In this document: positions 56,280 to 64,000 of the stretch, in pieces
How the letters are laid out: each line of letters begins with the position of its first letter
Numbering within the stretch: position 1 is the stretch's first letter
Source of the DNA: CAVSRC01 sp963743015
Lineage (GTDB): Bacteria > Pseudomonadota > Alphaproteobacteria > Rhizobiales > Kaistiaceae
Length of the DNA stretch: 64,000 nt
Assembly (NCBI GenBank): GCA_963743015.1
Contig: CAVUOD010000018.1
Coordinates: 1-64,000 of the forward strand
Direction: 5' to 3'
Program-made: the position numbers and the translations under genes
The notes under the pieces: model-generated
What the model was told of the DNA's origin: nothing
Seen by the model: only the letters and a program-made list of their open reading frames with translations
The model's database searches: none

Positions 56280-56804
56280 CTACTTGCACTCCTTGGTGAT
56301 CGCCTTTAGCGCGGCAGTGACGCCAGAGAGCGAATAGCGGTCGGTGACGGCGGTACCGCGCCTAGAGGTGCTGCTGACACTCATCTTCAAGCCCTTCTTC
56401 ATGGCCGCGACGAACATCGGCTCAGTGTCCGGGACCGACCACGCGGTTTCGCCCTTGGCATCGTTGAAGAACATCTTGTACGTCGTGCCATCGACATCGG
56501 CGGACACGTTGCTGCCGACTTTGAAGGGAAAGCCAATGATCGTGCTTACCTGGTTCTTGATGCCTTTCGAGGGAACAGTGGTGATCATGAAGAAGGTACC
56601 GCCACGACCAAGGATCGGCTGCGAGTATTTCGAGTTCTGCGGTTCCGCTGCTGCGAAGCAGTTCTTTCCGTTCGCATTGGTAGCCACATAGGCGCCCCAC
56701 GCTTTGAAGGTGCCGATCGATGTCGGCGCCGCTTGTGGTGCAGCGATCCCGCTTATCGACGCGATGAAAGCGCCGGTCAGGAGCAAAATGGGTGACTTCA
56801 TCAT
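56280..56804 (-). CDS. Invasion-associated locus B (IalB)-like protein
   Basis: The protein has 174 residues with a signal peptide, MMKSPILLLTGAFIASISG to APQAAP. FKAWGAYVATNANGKNCFAAAEPQNSK is the IalB family start and GVTAALKAITKECK its cysteine end. IalB relatives in Bartonella and other Hyphomicrobiales are envelope proteins. Whether this copy has a virulence role is unknown. A gap of 354 bases to the next gene on the same strand (56805-57158) holds no clear gene. Confidence 0.75.
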   Translation of the reverse strand: MMKSPILLLTGAFIASISGIAAPQAAPTSIGTFKAWGAYVATNANGKNCFAAAEPQNSKYSQPILGRGGTFFMITTVPSKGIKNQVSTIIGFPFKVGSNVSADVDGTTYKMFFNDAKGETAWSVPDTEPMFVAAMKKGLKMSVSSTSRRGTAVTDRYSLSGVTAALKAITKECK

Positions 56805-57158
56805 CCTTTCAGGGAGGACGCCGGTACGGTCAACCTCCGCCATCAGCTTCTTGGGGGTTCGATAACGTTTATTAAGATCCCCTAACCAAGGTTATCATTT
56901 CGTTAAGCCTGCCATCCAAAATCCAGCATCCACGACCCTCCGCCCCCAGAGTTGCGCGACGCCTCTTGTTAATGATCTGTTAAGGATCGGGAGCTGTAAT
57001 CACGGCACGAGCGGCTGAACATCGCGCACTCCTTTGGGCGAACTTGCTGCCACGCCCTAGCCTTGCAAACGATAGCCAATGCTGCGTGTTCAGCCGCTCG
57101 ACCAACTCCTCACCATTGAACCGTGCGTGGGCCGCTCTGAAGGTTTGAGCAGTGGCAC
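56805..57158. other. Gene-free island gap, AT-richer
   Basis: No convincing gene or strong hairpin was seen. Several TTAA and GTTA stretches, such as TTGTTAATGATCTGTTAAGGA, are near 56965. Promoter use by the IalB-like gene at its upper edge is likely. Confidence 0.4.
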
Positions 57159-57518
57159 TCACCTCGTTTCTTTTTTCAGCAATCGTCCGCCCAGCGCGTA
57201 CACCGCCGCGTGATGAACGATGGAGATGATCGCCAACGCCAATGCCCACAGTAGTTGGCCGGCGACGTATAATGCTAGGGCAGCCAATCCTGAGATGATC
57301 AGTTCTTGAGCTAGACGGAGCGGCTCACCCAACGTTCCCGTTCGGTGAAAATCGACCAATCCCCAGAAGCCGAAACCCAATACCGGCACGGTGACGGCGA
57401 GAACAATAGCCATCACCCCCGAAGCCGCGCGGTAGCCCCAGACGGCGAACGCCACCACGATGCCCGCCTCCATGATGCCCCTGAGGGCAACATTGAGCCA
57501 CTTCAGCGTCGATTTCAT
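57159..57518 (-). CDS. YrdB-like (DUF2568) membrane protein
   Basis: The protein has 119 residues and four hydrophobic helices, with IMEAGIVVAFAVWGYRAASG, AVTVPVLGFGFWGLVDFHR and LRLAQELIISGLAALALYV as in YrdB/DUF2568. Function unknown. Its start overlaps the stop of the zinc-ribbon gene at 57515 by four bases. Confidence 0.75.
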   Translation of the reverse strand: MKSTLKWLNVALRGIMEAGIVVAFAVWGYRAASGVMAIVLAVTVPVLGFGFWGLVDFHRTGTLGEPLRLAQELIISGLAALALYVAGQLLWALALAIISIVHHAAVYALGGRLLKKETR

Positions 57519-57712
57519 TTTGGCTTTCCGCCACGATTGCCGGTATCCGCCGACGGCCGCGTCTGCTCGTCAGGGAACAGAACCGGTGGATCCCAATCTA
57601 TGCGTCCGCACGATGGGCACGTGAAGACGCGATGAAAGCCCATTACGGCCGCTCCCACCGTGGCCTGCAATACAGACTCCGCTCCGCAGTTCGTGCAGTT
57701 GAATGGTGCCAT
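57515..57712 (-). CDS. Small zinc-ribbon protein
   Basis: The protein has 65 residues, MAPFNCTNCGAESVLQATVG with C-x2-C, then VFTCPSCGRIDWD with a second C-x2-C. Four cysteines can bind one zinc ion. Upstream frame to 57856 adds residues without support. Coupled to the DUF2568 gene. Unknown role, perhaps nucleic-acid binding. Confidence 0.6.
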   Translation of the reverse strand: MAPFNCTNCGAESVLQATVGAAVMGFHRVFTCPSCGRIDWDPPVLFPDEQTRPSADTGNRGGKPK

Positions 57713-58126
57713 CGGTTCCCCTCCCAAGGCTAACTCCGATGGAGTTGGCAGAGTTGAAACCTCACGAGATTTTGAAATCGCAGGTGTGCGGACAGTAATC
57801 CCGCTCGCAACGGTGCAATCAACGTCTGCGGTATGTCGGTGAGTCAGCGTCGGCACGGCCTAGGAATACGGACATTCACGGGCAAGCGGCTTGCGCGAGG
57901 GACTGGGTCTATAGGGTATGGGTTATGGATGTCTCACGCCCTCCCACACACCCAACCCCATCGAAAGGTTCAATGTAAGGTGACACGAGTAGTCCACCTC
58001 TAGTGCCCCTTACGTGTACACTAAGGGTATATCTTGATGGGGGCGGAGGGGATCGGGGCATACTTCCAGTTACGCAAAGAAAATACCCTGTCAATATTGC
58101 GGATTGGCCAACTTCAATTCGCTCCC
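57713..58126. other. Island gap with a GTGTACAC palindrome
   Basis: About 410 bases have no convincing gene. An 8-bp palindrome, GTGTACAC at 58014-58021, is flanked by CCTTA on one side and TAAGG on the other, which could be an operator or an excisionase site. It lies between the zinc-ribbon operon and a gene of unknown function. Nothing else was recognised. Confidence 0.35.
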
Positions 58127-58495
58127 CTACACGGCCTTTTCCATTATCCGGTGCGATTGAACCTGACGAGCCCTTGAAACCGCTCTTGAGCGGGAGGACA
58201 CCATTCTAGGGGCCATTTGTGAAGCCCAGTCGCGGCGGAACTTAACCCGCTTCAGCCCGCGCTTGCTGTCTTCGATCACAGTCCAGTCAGCAGCCTTCAC
58301 GAGGTCGCGGTAGATCATGCTCGGGGAGCCGTCCTCGTGGAATGTCTTCATGGTTCCGGTCAGTCCCCGATCACGAAGGACGCGGGCAGCCTCGTGAGAG
58401 GCGTCGCGGCAGAGCGGGGTGATCTGCTGGCCCTCGTAGTGGGCACTGAAGCGCCCCTTCCGGTTCCCCTTTAGGGTGACGACATGTGTCTGCAT
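58127..58495 (-). CDS. Hypothetical island protein
   Basis: The protein has 122 residues. MQTHVVTLKGNRKGRFSAHYEGQQITPLC is followed by helix-rich DASHEAARVLRDRGLTG and ends in a basic tail. It looks like small conserved proteins of integrated elements, without a recognised family. Its last 30 codons overlap repeat copy 2 at 58150, so the C terminus may be altered. Confidence 0.5.
   Translation of the reverse strand: MQTHVVTLKGNRKGRFSAHYEGQQITPLCRDASHEAARVLRDRGLTGTMKTFHEDGSPSMIYRDLVKAADWTVIEDSKRGLKRVKFRRDWASQMAPRMVSSRSRAVSRARQVQSHRIMEKAV
58150..58215. repeat. CCGCTC/GAGCGG hairpin unit, copy 2
   Basis: CCGCTC, TT, GAGCGG and TTCTAGGGGCC match the copy at 54720. This copy overlaps the 3' end of the 122-residue gene at 58127. 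Confidence 0.6.
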
Positions 58496-58680
58496 TCGAT
58501 CTCCTTTGCGTTTGTGTCTGGCAGTTATGCAAAAGAAATCGCGGCCCCGGAGAATGAGGGACGGGGGATATGCCGTCAGAAGGGGTCCGTAGGGGTACTC
58601 CTCGCTGTCAGGTGCGCCCTTGAACGTGGCTCGGGTCCAATAATATCGCCGGAAGAAACATCACCGAAGGCTGCACCGAT

Positions 58681-59621
58681 CTAGCCCGTCAGCGAGTCTT
58701 CGCTGCCGACCTCATAGCGAGGCAGCTTGTTGATCGCATCGGCCATGGCCTTAAGCGTGACCTCGCCGTAGGTGTCGCCAACGTTGCGTGGTGCGTGGCC
58801 GACGATGGCGTCAATCACTCGCTCCCCCGCACCGGCATCGATTGCCACCGTCTTGAAGCGGTGACGCCAACCATGGTTCGGCTTGACTCGCATGTCGTCA
58901 ACCACCTCTCGCACGAACTCCGAAAGCCGGTTGGTGAGACCTTGGCGGGGCCCCGCCACGTCACCGTCGCCTGAGGGTCTTAGGAAGAGGTACCCTGGCC
59001 CTCGTCCGGCTACAAAATCCGGGAAGCCCATCTCCACCAATTGGGGATGCAGCGGAAATTCTCTGTACTTGCCTCCCTTAACGCTGCCGGCGTCTGGGGT
59101 GATCGTCACGACCCACAGCCCATCACGCAACGCCACATCCTGCTTTCGTAATTGCGCCATCTCTCGGCGCTCGTCCTCGCTACCTATGAACAGACGCGCC
59201 CTCCCGTACTGCCCAGCGTTGGCGGCTATGTCGGCATACAGGACCTCAAGCCAGCGATCCGGTGACCCCGGATTGTCCTCAAAGACAGTGGCGAAATCCC
59301 CATAGAGTTCCCCAGCCAGCGCCACGGTATTCTTCTGGCTGAGCTTCTGGGGCTTGTCCCTGAGGCCCTCGAAAACCACCTCAAGTAGGCTAGGGCCTTG
59401 GTCTGCCGGCGCTTCGCTTCTCTGGGGTCGCTCGTCCGCAGTGACGCAACGATCTCTCTCGTGCGCTGAGTAAGCACCTTGTGGGCATAGCCGCCCTCCC
59501 CGATAGGGATGCTGAGCTGCACTCCGTCAATTCGGTCCAGCACATCAACAGGAATGCGCTTGCGGAATTGTTCGTTGTTCGTCCCCTTGCGCCGCATGGG
59601 ACGTGCCATCCTGAGAGCCAT
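58681..59621 (-). pseudogene. Tyrosine recombinase (island integrase), frameshifted
   Basis: The start MALRMARPMRRKGTNNEQFRKR, then QRTREIVASLRTSDPREAKRR, is in one frame to about 59,385; VVFEGLRDKPQKLSQKNT continues in another to 58681. A missing G near 59382 explains the change (941 bases is 3n+2). HGWRHRFKTVAIDAG holds the box II arginine, IVGHAPRN the histidine, and DTYGEV the tyrosine. The product, near 313 codons, is shorter than similar integrases, so an internal deletion is possible. It lies next to tRNA-Leu. Confidence 0.85.
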
Positions 59622-59705
59622 GTGGGTCACCCTTGTGTAACAGGTGGGCGACGAAAAGCTCAACAGGGCCAGTTACTTCTGGCCTATCAACGACTTAGGG
59701 AAAAA

Positions 59706-59790
59706 TGGTGCCCAGGAAAGGACTCGAACCTTCACGGCTTGCACCACACGGACCTGAACCGTGCGCGTCTACCAATTCCGCCACCTGGGC
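59706..59790 (-). tRNA. tRNA-Leu (CAG anticodon)
   Basis: The 85-base gene, read on the minus strand, has acceptor arms GCCCAGG and CCTGGGC, discriminator A and encoded CCA. The anticodon stem-loop CACGG, TTCAGGT, CCGTG gives CAG, reading CUG. GTTCGAGTC forms the T loop and a long variable arm is present, as in leucine tRNAs. The island is integrated at its 3' end. Confidence 0.96.
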
Positions 59791-59924
59791 ACGGGGCGGA
59801 TCAGTAAGGGCGGTCACAAGCCTTGTCAACGCTGCCTTGACCGCCCGCCAACCGCCTGTACAGCCGGCGGCCAAGCCGATATGAGACGGACAAACCTCTG
59901 GGGCACATGCGCAGGAGCAGGCCG

Positions 59925-60906
59925 ATGGCGCTCACCACCACATCGAAGGGTCTGGTCACGGTTTTCGGCGGGTCGGGCTTCCTCGGCCGCCATGTGGTGC
60001 GGGCGCTGTTGAAGCGCGGCTGGCGCGTGCGCGCCGCGGTGCGCCGGCCGGACCTTGCCGGCCACCTGCAGCCGCTCGGCATGGTCGGCTGGGTGCAGCC
60101 GATGCAGGCGAATCTGCGCTATCGCTGGTCGGTGGATCGCGCCGTGGAAGGCGCCGATGCGGTGATCAATCTGGTCGCCATCTTGAACGAGACCGGCCGC
60201 CAGCGCTTCGACGCGGTCAACAGCTTCGGTGCGCGTGCCGTGGCCGAGGCCGCCCGCGGGGCGGGGCTCAAGCGCGTGATCCACATCTCGGCGATCGGCG
60301 CCGATCCGGACTCGCCCTCGGTCCAGGCCCGCACGAAGGCAGCCGGCGAAGCCGCCGTCTTCGAGACGCTGCCCGACTCGGTGGTCTTCCGCCCGTCGAT
60401 CGCATTCGGACAGGAGGACCATTTCTTCAACCGTTTCGCCGCCCTGTCGCGGGTGACGCCGGCGCTGCCGCTGTTCGGCGGCGGCCATACGCGCTTCCAG
60501 CCGGTCTTCGTCGGCGACATTGCCCGGGCCGTTGCCGACGCCGTCGATGGCAAGGCGAAGCCGGGCACGACCTACGAACTCGGCGGACCGGAGGTGAAGA
60601 CCTTCCGCGAATGCCTGGAGACGACGCTTGCCGCGATCGATCGCCGGCGGCTGCTCGTCCCAGTGCCGTGGTGGTTGGCCTCCGCCAAGGCTTCAGTTCT
60701 GCAGCTGTGGCCGTGGCACCCGCTGCTCACCGTCGACGAGGTGCGGCAGCTCGAAGATCGACAACGTCGTCTCCGAGGCGGCCACGGCCGAGGGCCGCAC
60801 CTTCGCCGCCTTCGGCATCACGCCGGACAGCCTGGCGGCGATCCTGCCCTCCTATCTCTACCGCTTCCGACCGCGCGGCGAGTTCGAGCGCCACCGCACG
60901 GCCTGA
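59925..60906 (+). pseudogene. NDUFA9-like NAD(P)-binding protein, frameshifted
   Basis: The start MALTTTSKGLVTVFGGSGFLGRHVV is the atypical SDR fold of complex I NDUFA9 relatives. HISAIGADPDSPSVQARTKAAGEAAVFETLPDSVVFRPSIAFGQEDHFFN is diagnostic. After LLTVDEVRQL an extra G near 60753 shifts the frame; KIDNVVSEAATAEGRTFAAF continues in another frame to the stop at 60906. The total, 982 bases, is 3n+1. Intact, it would help assemble or stabilise NADH dehydrogenase or act in ubiquinone-related chemistry. Confidence 0.85.
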
Positions 60907-60909
60907 GAT

Positions 60910-61050
60910 GTGGCCCCCCTTCTCCTCCCCCTGAAAGGGGGAGGTGGCTTTGCGCAGCAAAGCCGGAGGGGGTCTTTTTCGCAGCGCTTGCCGTGACCCC
61001 CCCGGTCGCTATGCGACCGGCCCTCCCCTTTCAGACCCTAGGGGAGGGAG
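60910..61050. repeat. Intergenic palindromic repeat
   Basis: CTCCCCCT, GAA, AGGGGGAG (60925-60943) is followed by CTTTGCGCAGCAAAG, then GGTCGCTATGCGACC and a closing CCTAGGGGAGG. Such multi-hairpin blocks of about 130 bp are dispersed in many Hyphomicrobiales. It lies between convergent genes. Confidence 0.7.
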
Positions 61051-61074
61051 AACAATCAATCAGCCGCTGGAGGC

Positions 61075-61890
61075 TCAGCCGAGGCTGGCGCCGAAGACGA
61101 TCGCCACCGCCAGGCCGATGGCGCCGACGACGATGCGCCACCAGGCGAACACGGCGAAGCCGTGGCGCGAGACGAAGCCCAGAAAGCCGCGCACCACGAT
61201 CAGCGCCGCCAGGAAGGCGACGACGAAGCCGAGGGCGATGATCAGCCCGGCGCTCATGTCGATCTGATTGAGGTTCTTGTAGAGGTCGTAGGCGAAGGCG
61301 CCGGCCATGGTGGGCATGGCCAGGAAGAAGGAATATTCCGCCGCCGAGCGCTTGTCGGTGCCGAGCAGCAGGGCGCCGACGATGGTGGCGCCGGAGCGCG
61401 ACACGCCGGGAATCAGCGCCAGGCACTGGAACAGGCCGATGCCCAGGCACAGGCCGAGCGGATAATCCATGACGTCGTGCTGGCGGGGCTTCAGCGGCAG
61501 GCGGTCGACCAGCAGCAGGATGACGCCGCCGATCAGGAGCGCCAGCGAGATCAGGATCAGCGAGTGAAAGAAGACGCCGGTGATGATGCTGTGCAGGAGG
61601 ACGCCGAAAAAGGCGGCCGGCAGGAAGGCGATGAGGACGCCGAGGACGAAGCGCTGGGTGCGCCGGTCGCGCGGCAGTTCGGTGATGATCTGCCAGAGGC
61701 GGGCGGCATAGACGCCGAGCAGGGCGAGGATGGCGCCGAGCTGGATGAGCACGGTAAAACCGCCGACGCTCTTGAAGCCAAGCACATCCTCGGCGAGCAA
61801 CAGATGCGCCGTGGATGAGACCGGCAGGAACTCGGTGAAGCCTTCCAGCACGCCGAGAACGATGGCATCGATGATCGTCTTGAGGTCCAT
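61075..61890 (-). CDS. uppP: Undecaprenyl-diphosphatase
   Basis: The protein has 271 residues and about eight hydrophobic helices. VLGVLEGFTEFLPVSSTAHLLL is the conserved front with glutamates and serine, and IPGVSRSGATIVGALLLGTDKRSAAEYSFFLAMPTM is the second active-site motif. It recycles undecaprenyl pyrophosphate for peptidoglycan and O-antigen synthesis. It is convergent with the NDUFA9-like gene. Confidence 0.96.
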   Translation of the reverse strand: MDLKTIIDAIVLGVLEGFTEFLPVSSTAHLLLAEDVLGFKSVGGFTVLIQLGAILALLGVYAARLWQIITELPRDRRTQRFVLGVLIAFLPAAFFGVLLHSIITGVFFHSLILISLALLIGGVILLLVDRLPLKPRQHDVMDYPLGLCLGIGLFQCLALIPGVSRSGATIVGALLLGTDKRSAAEYSFFLAMPTMAGAFAYDLYKNLNQIDMSAGLIIALGFVVAFLAALIVVRGFLGFVSRHGFAVFAWWRIVVGAIGLAVAIVFGASLG

Positions 61891-62043
61891 GGGGCCCCGT
61901 CTCCTTCCCCAAATCAGGCCGAATCGCCTTTTTGTCGCCGGCAGCGGGTTCTATACCCCCGGCGGTCGCCGGCCTAGATTGGTTGGCCGATTCGCGAAGC
62001 AATGCAGGCCTTGTTTGGGTCTTCTCGGGGTGCTTTCCGCCTG

Positions 62044-62739
62044 ATGCCGATTCTCCATCACCACCCGCTTTCGGCCGGTTCGCGCTTTGTACGCCTGCTC
62101 CTGGCGGAATTCGGCGAGACGCCGACGCTCGTCGAGGAGCACCCGTGGGAGCGTAGCGAAGCGCTGCTCAAGCTCAACCCGGCCGGCACCGTGCCGGTGC
62201 TGATCGACGACGACGAGACCGCGGTCTCCGGCGCCGTGGTGATCGGCGAATATCTGAACGAGACGCGCGGGGCGCGGCTGGGCGAGATCACGCCGCTGAT
62301 GCCGGCCGCACCCGCCGAGCGCGCCGAGGCCCGCCGTCTGGTCGACTGGTACCTGACCAAGATGGAAGCCGAGGTCACCAGCTATCTGGTGACCGAGAAG
62401 GTCTACAAGCGGCGGATGGCGGTGACCGACGGCGGCGGCCCGCCCGACGCCGCGGCGATCCGCGCGGCGCGCGCCAATATCCGCTACCACCTCGGCTATA
62501 TCGCCTATCTGACGGCGCGGCGGAACTGCCTCGCCGGGCGCGACATCACCTTCGCCGACATGGCCGCGGGAGCGGCCTTCTCCGTGGTCGACTATCTCGG
62601 CGAAGTGCCGTGGGAGGAGGAGGCCGGGGCGAAAGCCTGGTATGCGCGGGTCAAATCGCGGCCCTCGTTCCGCGCCATCCTCGCCGACCAGGTGCGCGGC
62701 ATGCCGGCCGCCGCGCATTACGCCGACCTGGATTTCTAG
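62044..62739 (+). CDS. Glutathione S-transferase family protein
   Basis: The protein has 231 residues from MPILHHHPLSAGSRFVRLLLAEFG. NPAGTVPVLIDDDETAVSGAVVIGEYL is the GSH-binding thioredoxin-like half, and ITFADMAAGAAFSVVDYLGEVPWEE, in the helical half, is the conserved N-capping region. It conjugates glutathione to electrophiles; substrate unknown. Convergent with the DoxX gene, with the two stops about 17 bases apart. Confidence 0.9.
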   Translation: MPILHHHPLSAGSRFVRLLLAEFGETPTLVEEHPWERSEALLKLNPAGTVPVLIDDDETAVSGAVVIGEYLNETRGARLGEITPLMPAAPAERAEARRLVDWYLTKMEAEVTSYLVTEKVYKRRMAVTDGGGPPDAAAIRAARANIRYHLGYIAYLTARRNCLAGRDITFADMAAGAAFSVVDYLGEVPWEEEAGAKAWYARVKSRPSFRAILADQVRGMPAAAHYADLDF

Positions 62740-62755
62740 AGGCCACAATCTGCGC

Positions 62756-63182
62756 TCACGATTTCACTGTCGCGGCGGCCGAAAGGCTGCCGGTCGCGCG
62801 CCAATGGTCGAGGCTCCACGGGCCGGCGCCGGCTGTGACGAAATAGAGGTAGATGAAGCAGAACAGGATCGATCGTGTTGCCATGGTTGATGACCGGGAA
62901 GAAGGATTGCGGGGCGGAGAACATGAAATAGGCAACGGCCATCTCGCCGGCGAAGATGAAGGCTACCGGCCGTGTGAACAGCCCGATGACGAGCAGTACG
63001 CCGCCGACGACTTCCATCACGCCGGCCACGCCGAAGAGCGAGAACAGCGACGGGTGGAAATGGGACGGCGGGAAACCGAACAGCTTCATCGTGCCTTCCT
63101 CGAGGTAGAGTAGCGCCGTCATGATGCGCAGCATCGACAGCGCATAGGGCCGCCAGGGCGAGAAGAACGCCTCGAAGTTCAT
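62756..63182 (-). pseudogene. DoxX-family membrane protein, frameshifted
   Basis: From MNFEAFFSPWRPYALSMLRIMTALLYLEEGTMKLFGFP three hydrophobic helices follow: FSLFGVAGVMEVVGGVLLVIGLFTRPVAFIFAGEMAVAYFMF. After NHGNTID the frame shifts near 62867, and LFCFIYLYFVTAGAGPWSLD, the fourth helix and conserved end, continues in another frame to 62756. The length of 427 bases is 3n+1, so one base seems inserted. DoxX proteins have been linked to quinone or thiosulphate redox, and the role here is unknown. Confidence 0.85.
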
Positions 63183-63302
63183 GCAGGGATTTCCTGAATT
63201 CGGTGGTGTCGCGGCGATGCCGCATGGGACGCGGGCGATAAATAGATGCCCCGGCGCGAGCCGTCGTTCACGCAGCGATGACAATGCCGTGAGGTGGACG
63301 GC

Positions 63303-63803
63303 CTAGCCGGAATAAAAGGCGGTCATGCGGGCGGCAATTTCCGCCGGATCGGTGCCGACGCTGTTCCAGCGCGAATAGTCCTCGTGGAGCTGGGCGAGTT
63401 GGGCGTGGCGGTCCCTGACCATGTCGGCGAACTGCCGGCAGAGGTGCGGCGCTTTGGCGAGGATCGGCTGCAGCGCCGCCTTGGGCGTCTCCAGCGCCAC
63501 CACCTTGCCGCGTGCCGTGACCGTTGCCGTGCGCGGCTCGCCGGTGAGCAGCGACATCTCGCCGACGTAATCGTCGGGACCGAGCTCGGCCACCTTCTGT
63601 TCGCCGCCGGGCTCATGCACCGAGACGACGACCTTGCCCGAGACGATGGTGAACATGGAGGTGCCCGACTCGCCCTGGCGCATCAACACGGCGCCGCGCG
63701 GAAAGACCACCCGCCGCGAGGCCGCGTGGAGAGCATCGATGGCGGCCGCATCGAGAACCGCATTGAAGAAGTTCGTTCCGCCCAGTTCGCCGTCGTCGCT
63801 CAT
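63303..63803 (-). CDS. Cyclic nucleotide-binding domain protein
   Basis: The protein has 166 residues. GAVLMRQGESGTSMFTIVSGKVVVSVHEPGGEQKVAELGPDDYVGEMSLLTGEPRTATVTARGKVVALETPKAALQPIL is a complete CAP-like cNMP fold, and GEMSLLTGEPRTATV is the phosphate-binding cassette. There is no helix-turn-helix, so it is probably a ligand sensor that acts through protein contacts. It starts MSDDGELGGTNFFN. The next gene on the same strand ends 48 bases before its start. Confidence 0.88.
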   Translation of the reverse strand: MSDDGELGGTNFFNAVLDAAAIDALHAASRRVVFPRGAVLMRQGESGTSMFTIVSGKVVVSVHEPGGEQKVAELGPDDYVGEMSLLTGEPRTATVTARGKVVALETPKAALQPILAKAPHLCRQFADMVRDRHAQLAQLHEDYSRWNSVGTDPAEIAARMTAFYSG

Positions 63804-63851
63804 CGTCGTTCCTCCTTACCCGCCGCACTGTGTTGGGCGGTAGGCTCCGGG

Positions 63852-64000
63852 TCAAGCGGGCACTGCTCCAGAGGGCCGGCAGCGCCATCGGGCGAGCGTC
63901 ACATGCGCTGTCGAATCAAGGACTTCCGTCTCGTCCGCAAGCAGACCATGGGCGGCCAGCACGGCTTCGGCGGGGCGGCCGTCGGCAAGGCTGGAGAAGA
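63852..64000 (-). CDS. Partial gene at the right edge
   Basis: The last 48 codons of a minus-strand frame run off the window: FSSLADGRPAEAVLAAHG then LLADETEVLDSTAHVT and ARWRC to a stop at 63852. The third codon positions are GC-rich, as in coding sequence. No family can be assigned from this length. Confidence 0.4.
   Translation of the reverse strand, partial: FSSLADGRPAEAVLAAHGLLADETEVLDSTAHVTLARWRCRPSGAVPA

Larger units (their letters stand above)
49789..59722. mobile_element. tRNA-Leu genomic island of about 9.9 kb
   Basis: The 3' end of tRNA-Leu at 59706 and the far boundary share five A followed by TGGTGCCCAGGAAAGGA, a 22-base identical direct repeat. The integrase is next to the tRNA, as expected of islands that integrate at tRNA 3' ends. 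Inside are accessory genes with lower GC and no core markers. Cargo runs from the DUF262/DUF1524 gene to the integrase. The integrase and the DUF262 gene are frameshifted, so the island may be fixed. Confidence 0.85.

Overview
The window is a GC-rich alphaproteobacterial chromosome segment, most likely from the order Hyphomicrobiales (Rhizobiales). The evidence is the rpsT / dnaA / dnaN neighbourhood, the lptC-lptA-lptB-rpoN-hpf-ptsN block, the Hsp20-DUF1150 pair, long-form Hpf, a CIRCE-controlled groESL operon, an IalB-family protein and an NdvB remnant. No genus is assigned.

Layout. 1-3.5 kb is accessory: a truncated PAS-domain gene, an IS5-family element, two exported proteins of which one has a ClpP-like fold, a serine-recombinase remnant and a hydrolase stub. 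3.5-8.2 kb is a carboxylate/sugar-acid module: a GntR-FCD regulator and a DapA-family lyase diverge from a three-gene TRAP transporter, with a 12-bp palindrome between them. 8.3-23.4 kb is housekeeping: a ProC-like reductase, dnaN, dnaA, a rhodanese, a candidate origin region, rpsT, enoyl-CoA hydratase, mutM, ubiE, ubiB, a HigBA toxin-antitoxin pair, a Gre-like factor, a CoaBC fused to a ribbon-helix-helix domain, dut, cysK and moeB. 23.4-33.7 kb is a surface-polysaccharide cluster with GDP-fucose synthesis, an O-antigen-ligase-like protein and several glycosyltransferases. 33.8-41.7 kb holds a diheme cytochrome c, stress proteins, the nitrogen-PTS / sigma-54 block, LPS export genes and RNase D. 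41.8-49.7 kb holds a GT41 O-GlcNAc-transferase-like gene with no visible start codon, a cysteine-rich TPR protein, an ndvB relic, groESL and small unknowns.

49,789-59,722 is a genomic island of about 9.9 kb integrated in the 3' end of tRNA-Leu(CAG). The integrase lies next to the tRNA gene and a 17-bp core of the tRNA end is repeated at the far side. Cargo: a frameshifted DUF262/DUF1524 (GmrSD-like) gene, a resolvase with a duplicated 3' end, a serine beta-lactamase-like hydrolase, an alpha/beta hydrolase with its own MarR regulator, an IalB-like protein and small membrane and zinc-ribbon proteins. After the tRNA come an NDUFA9-like gene, uppP, a glutathione S-transferase, a DoxX protein and a cyclic-nucleotide-binding protein.

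Five genes, inside and outside the island, carry single-base frameshifts. Either several genes have decayed or the assembly contains indel errors, so these calls need read-level confirmation. The most unusual intact items are the RHH-CoaBC fusion, the third tRNA-Leu-like att sequence that brackets groESL, the resolvase-tail duplication in the island, the loss of one zinc-ligand cysteine in MutM, and a probable small RNA between rpsT and dnaA.
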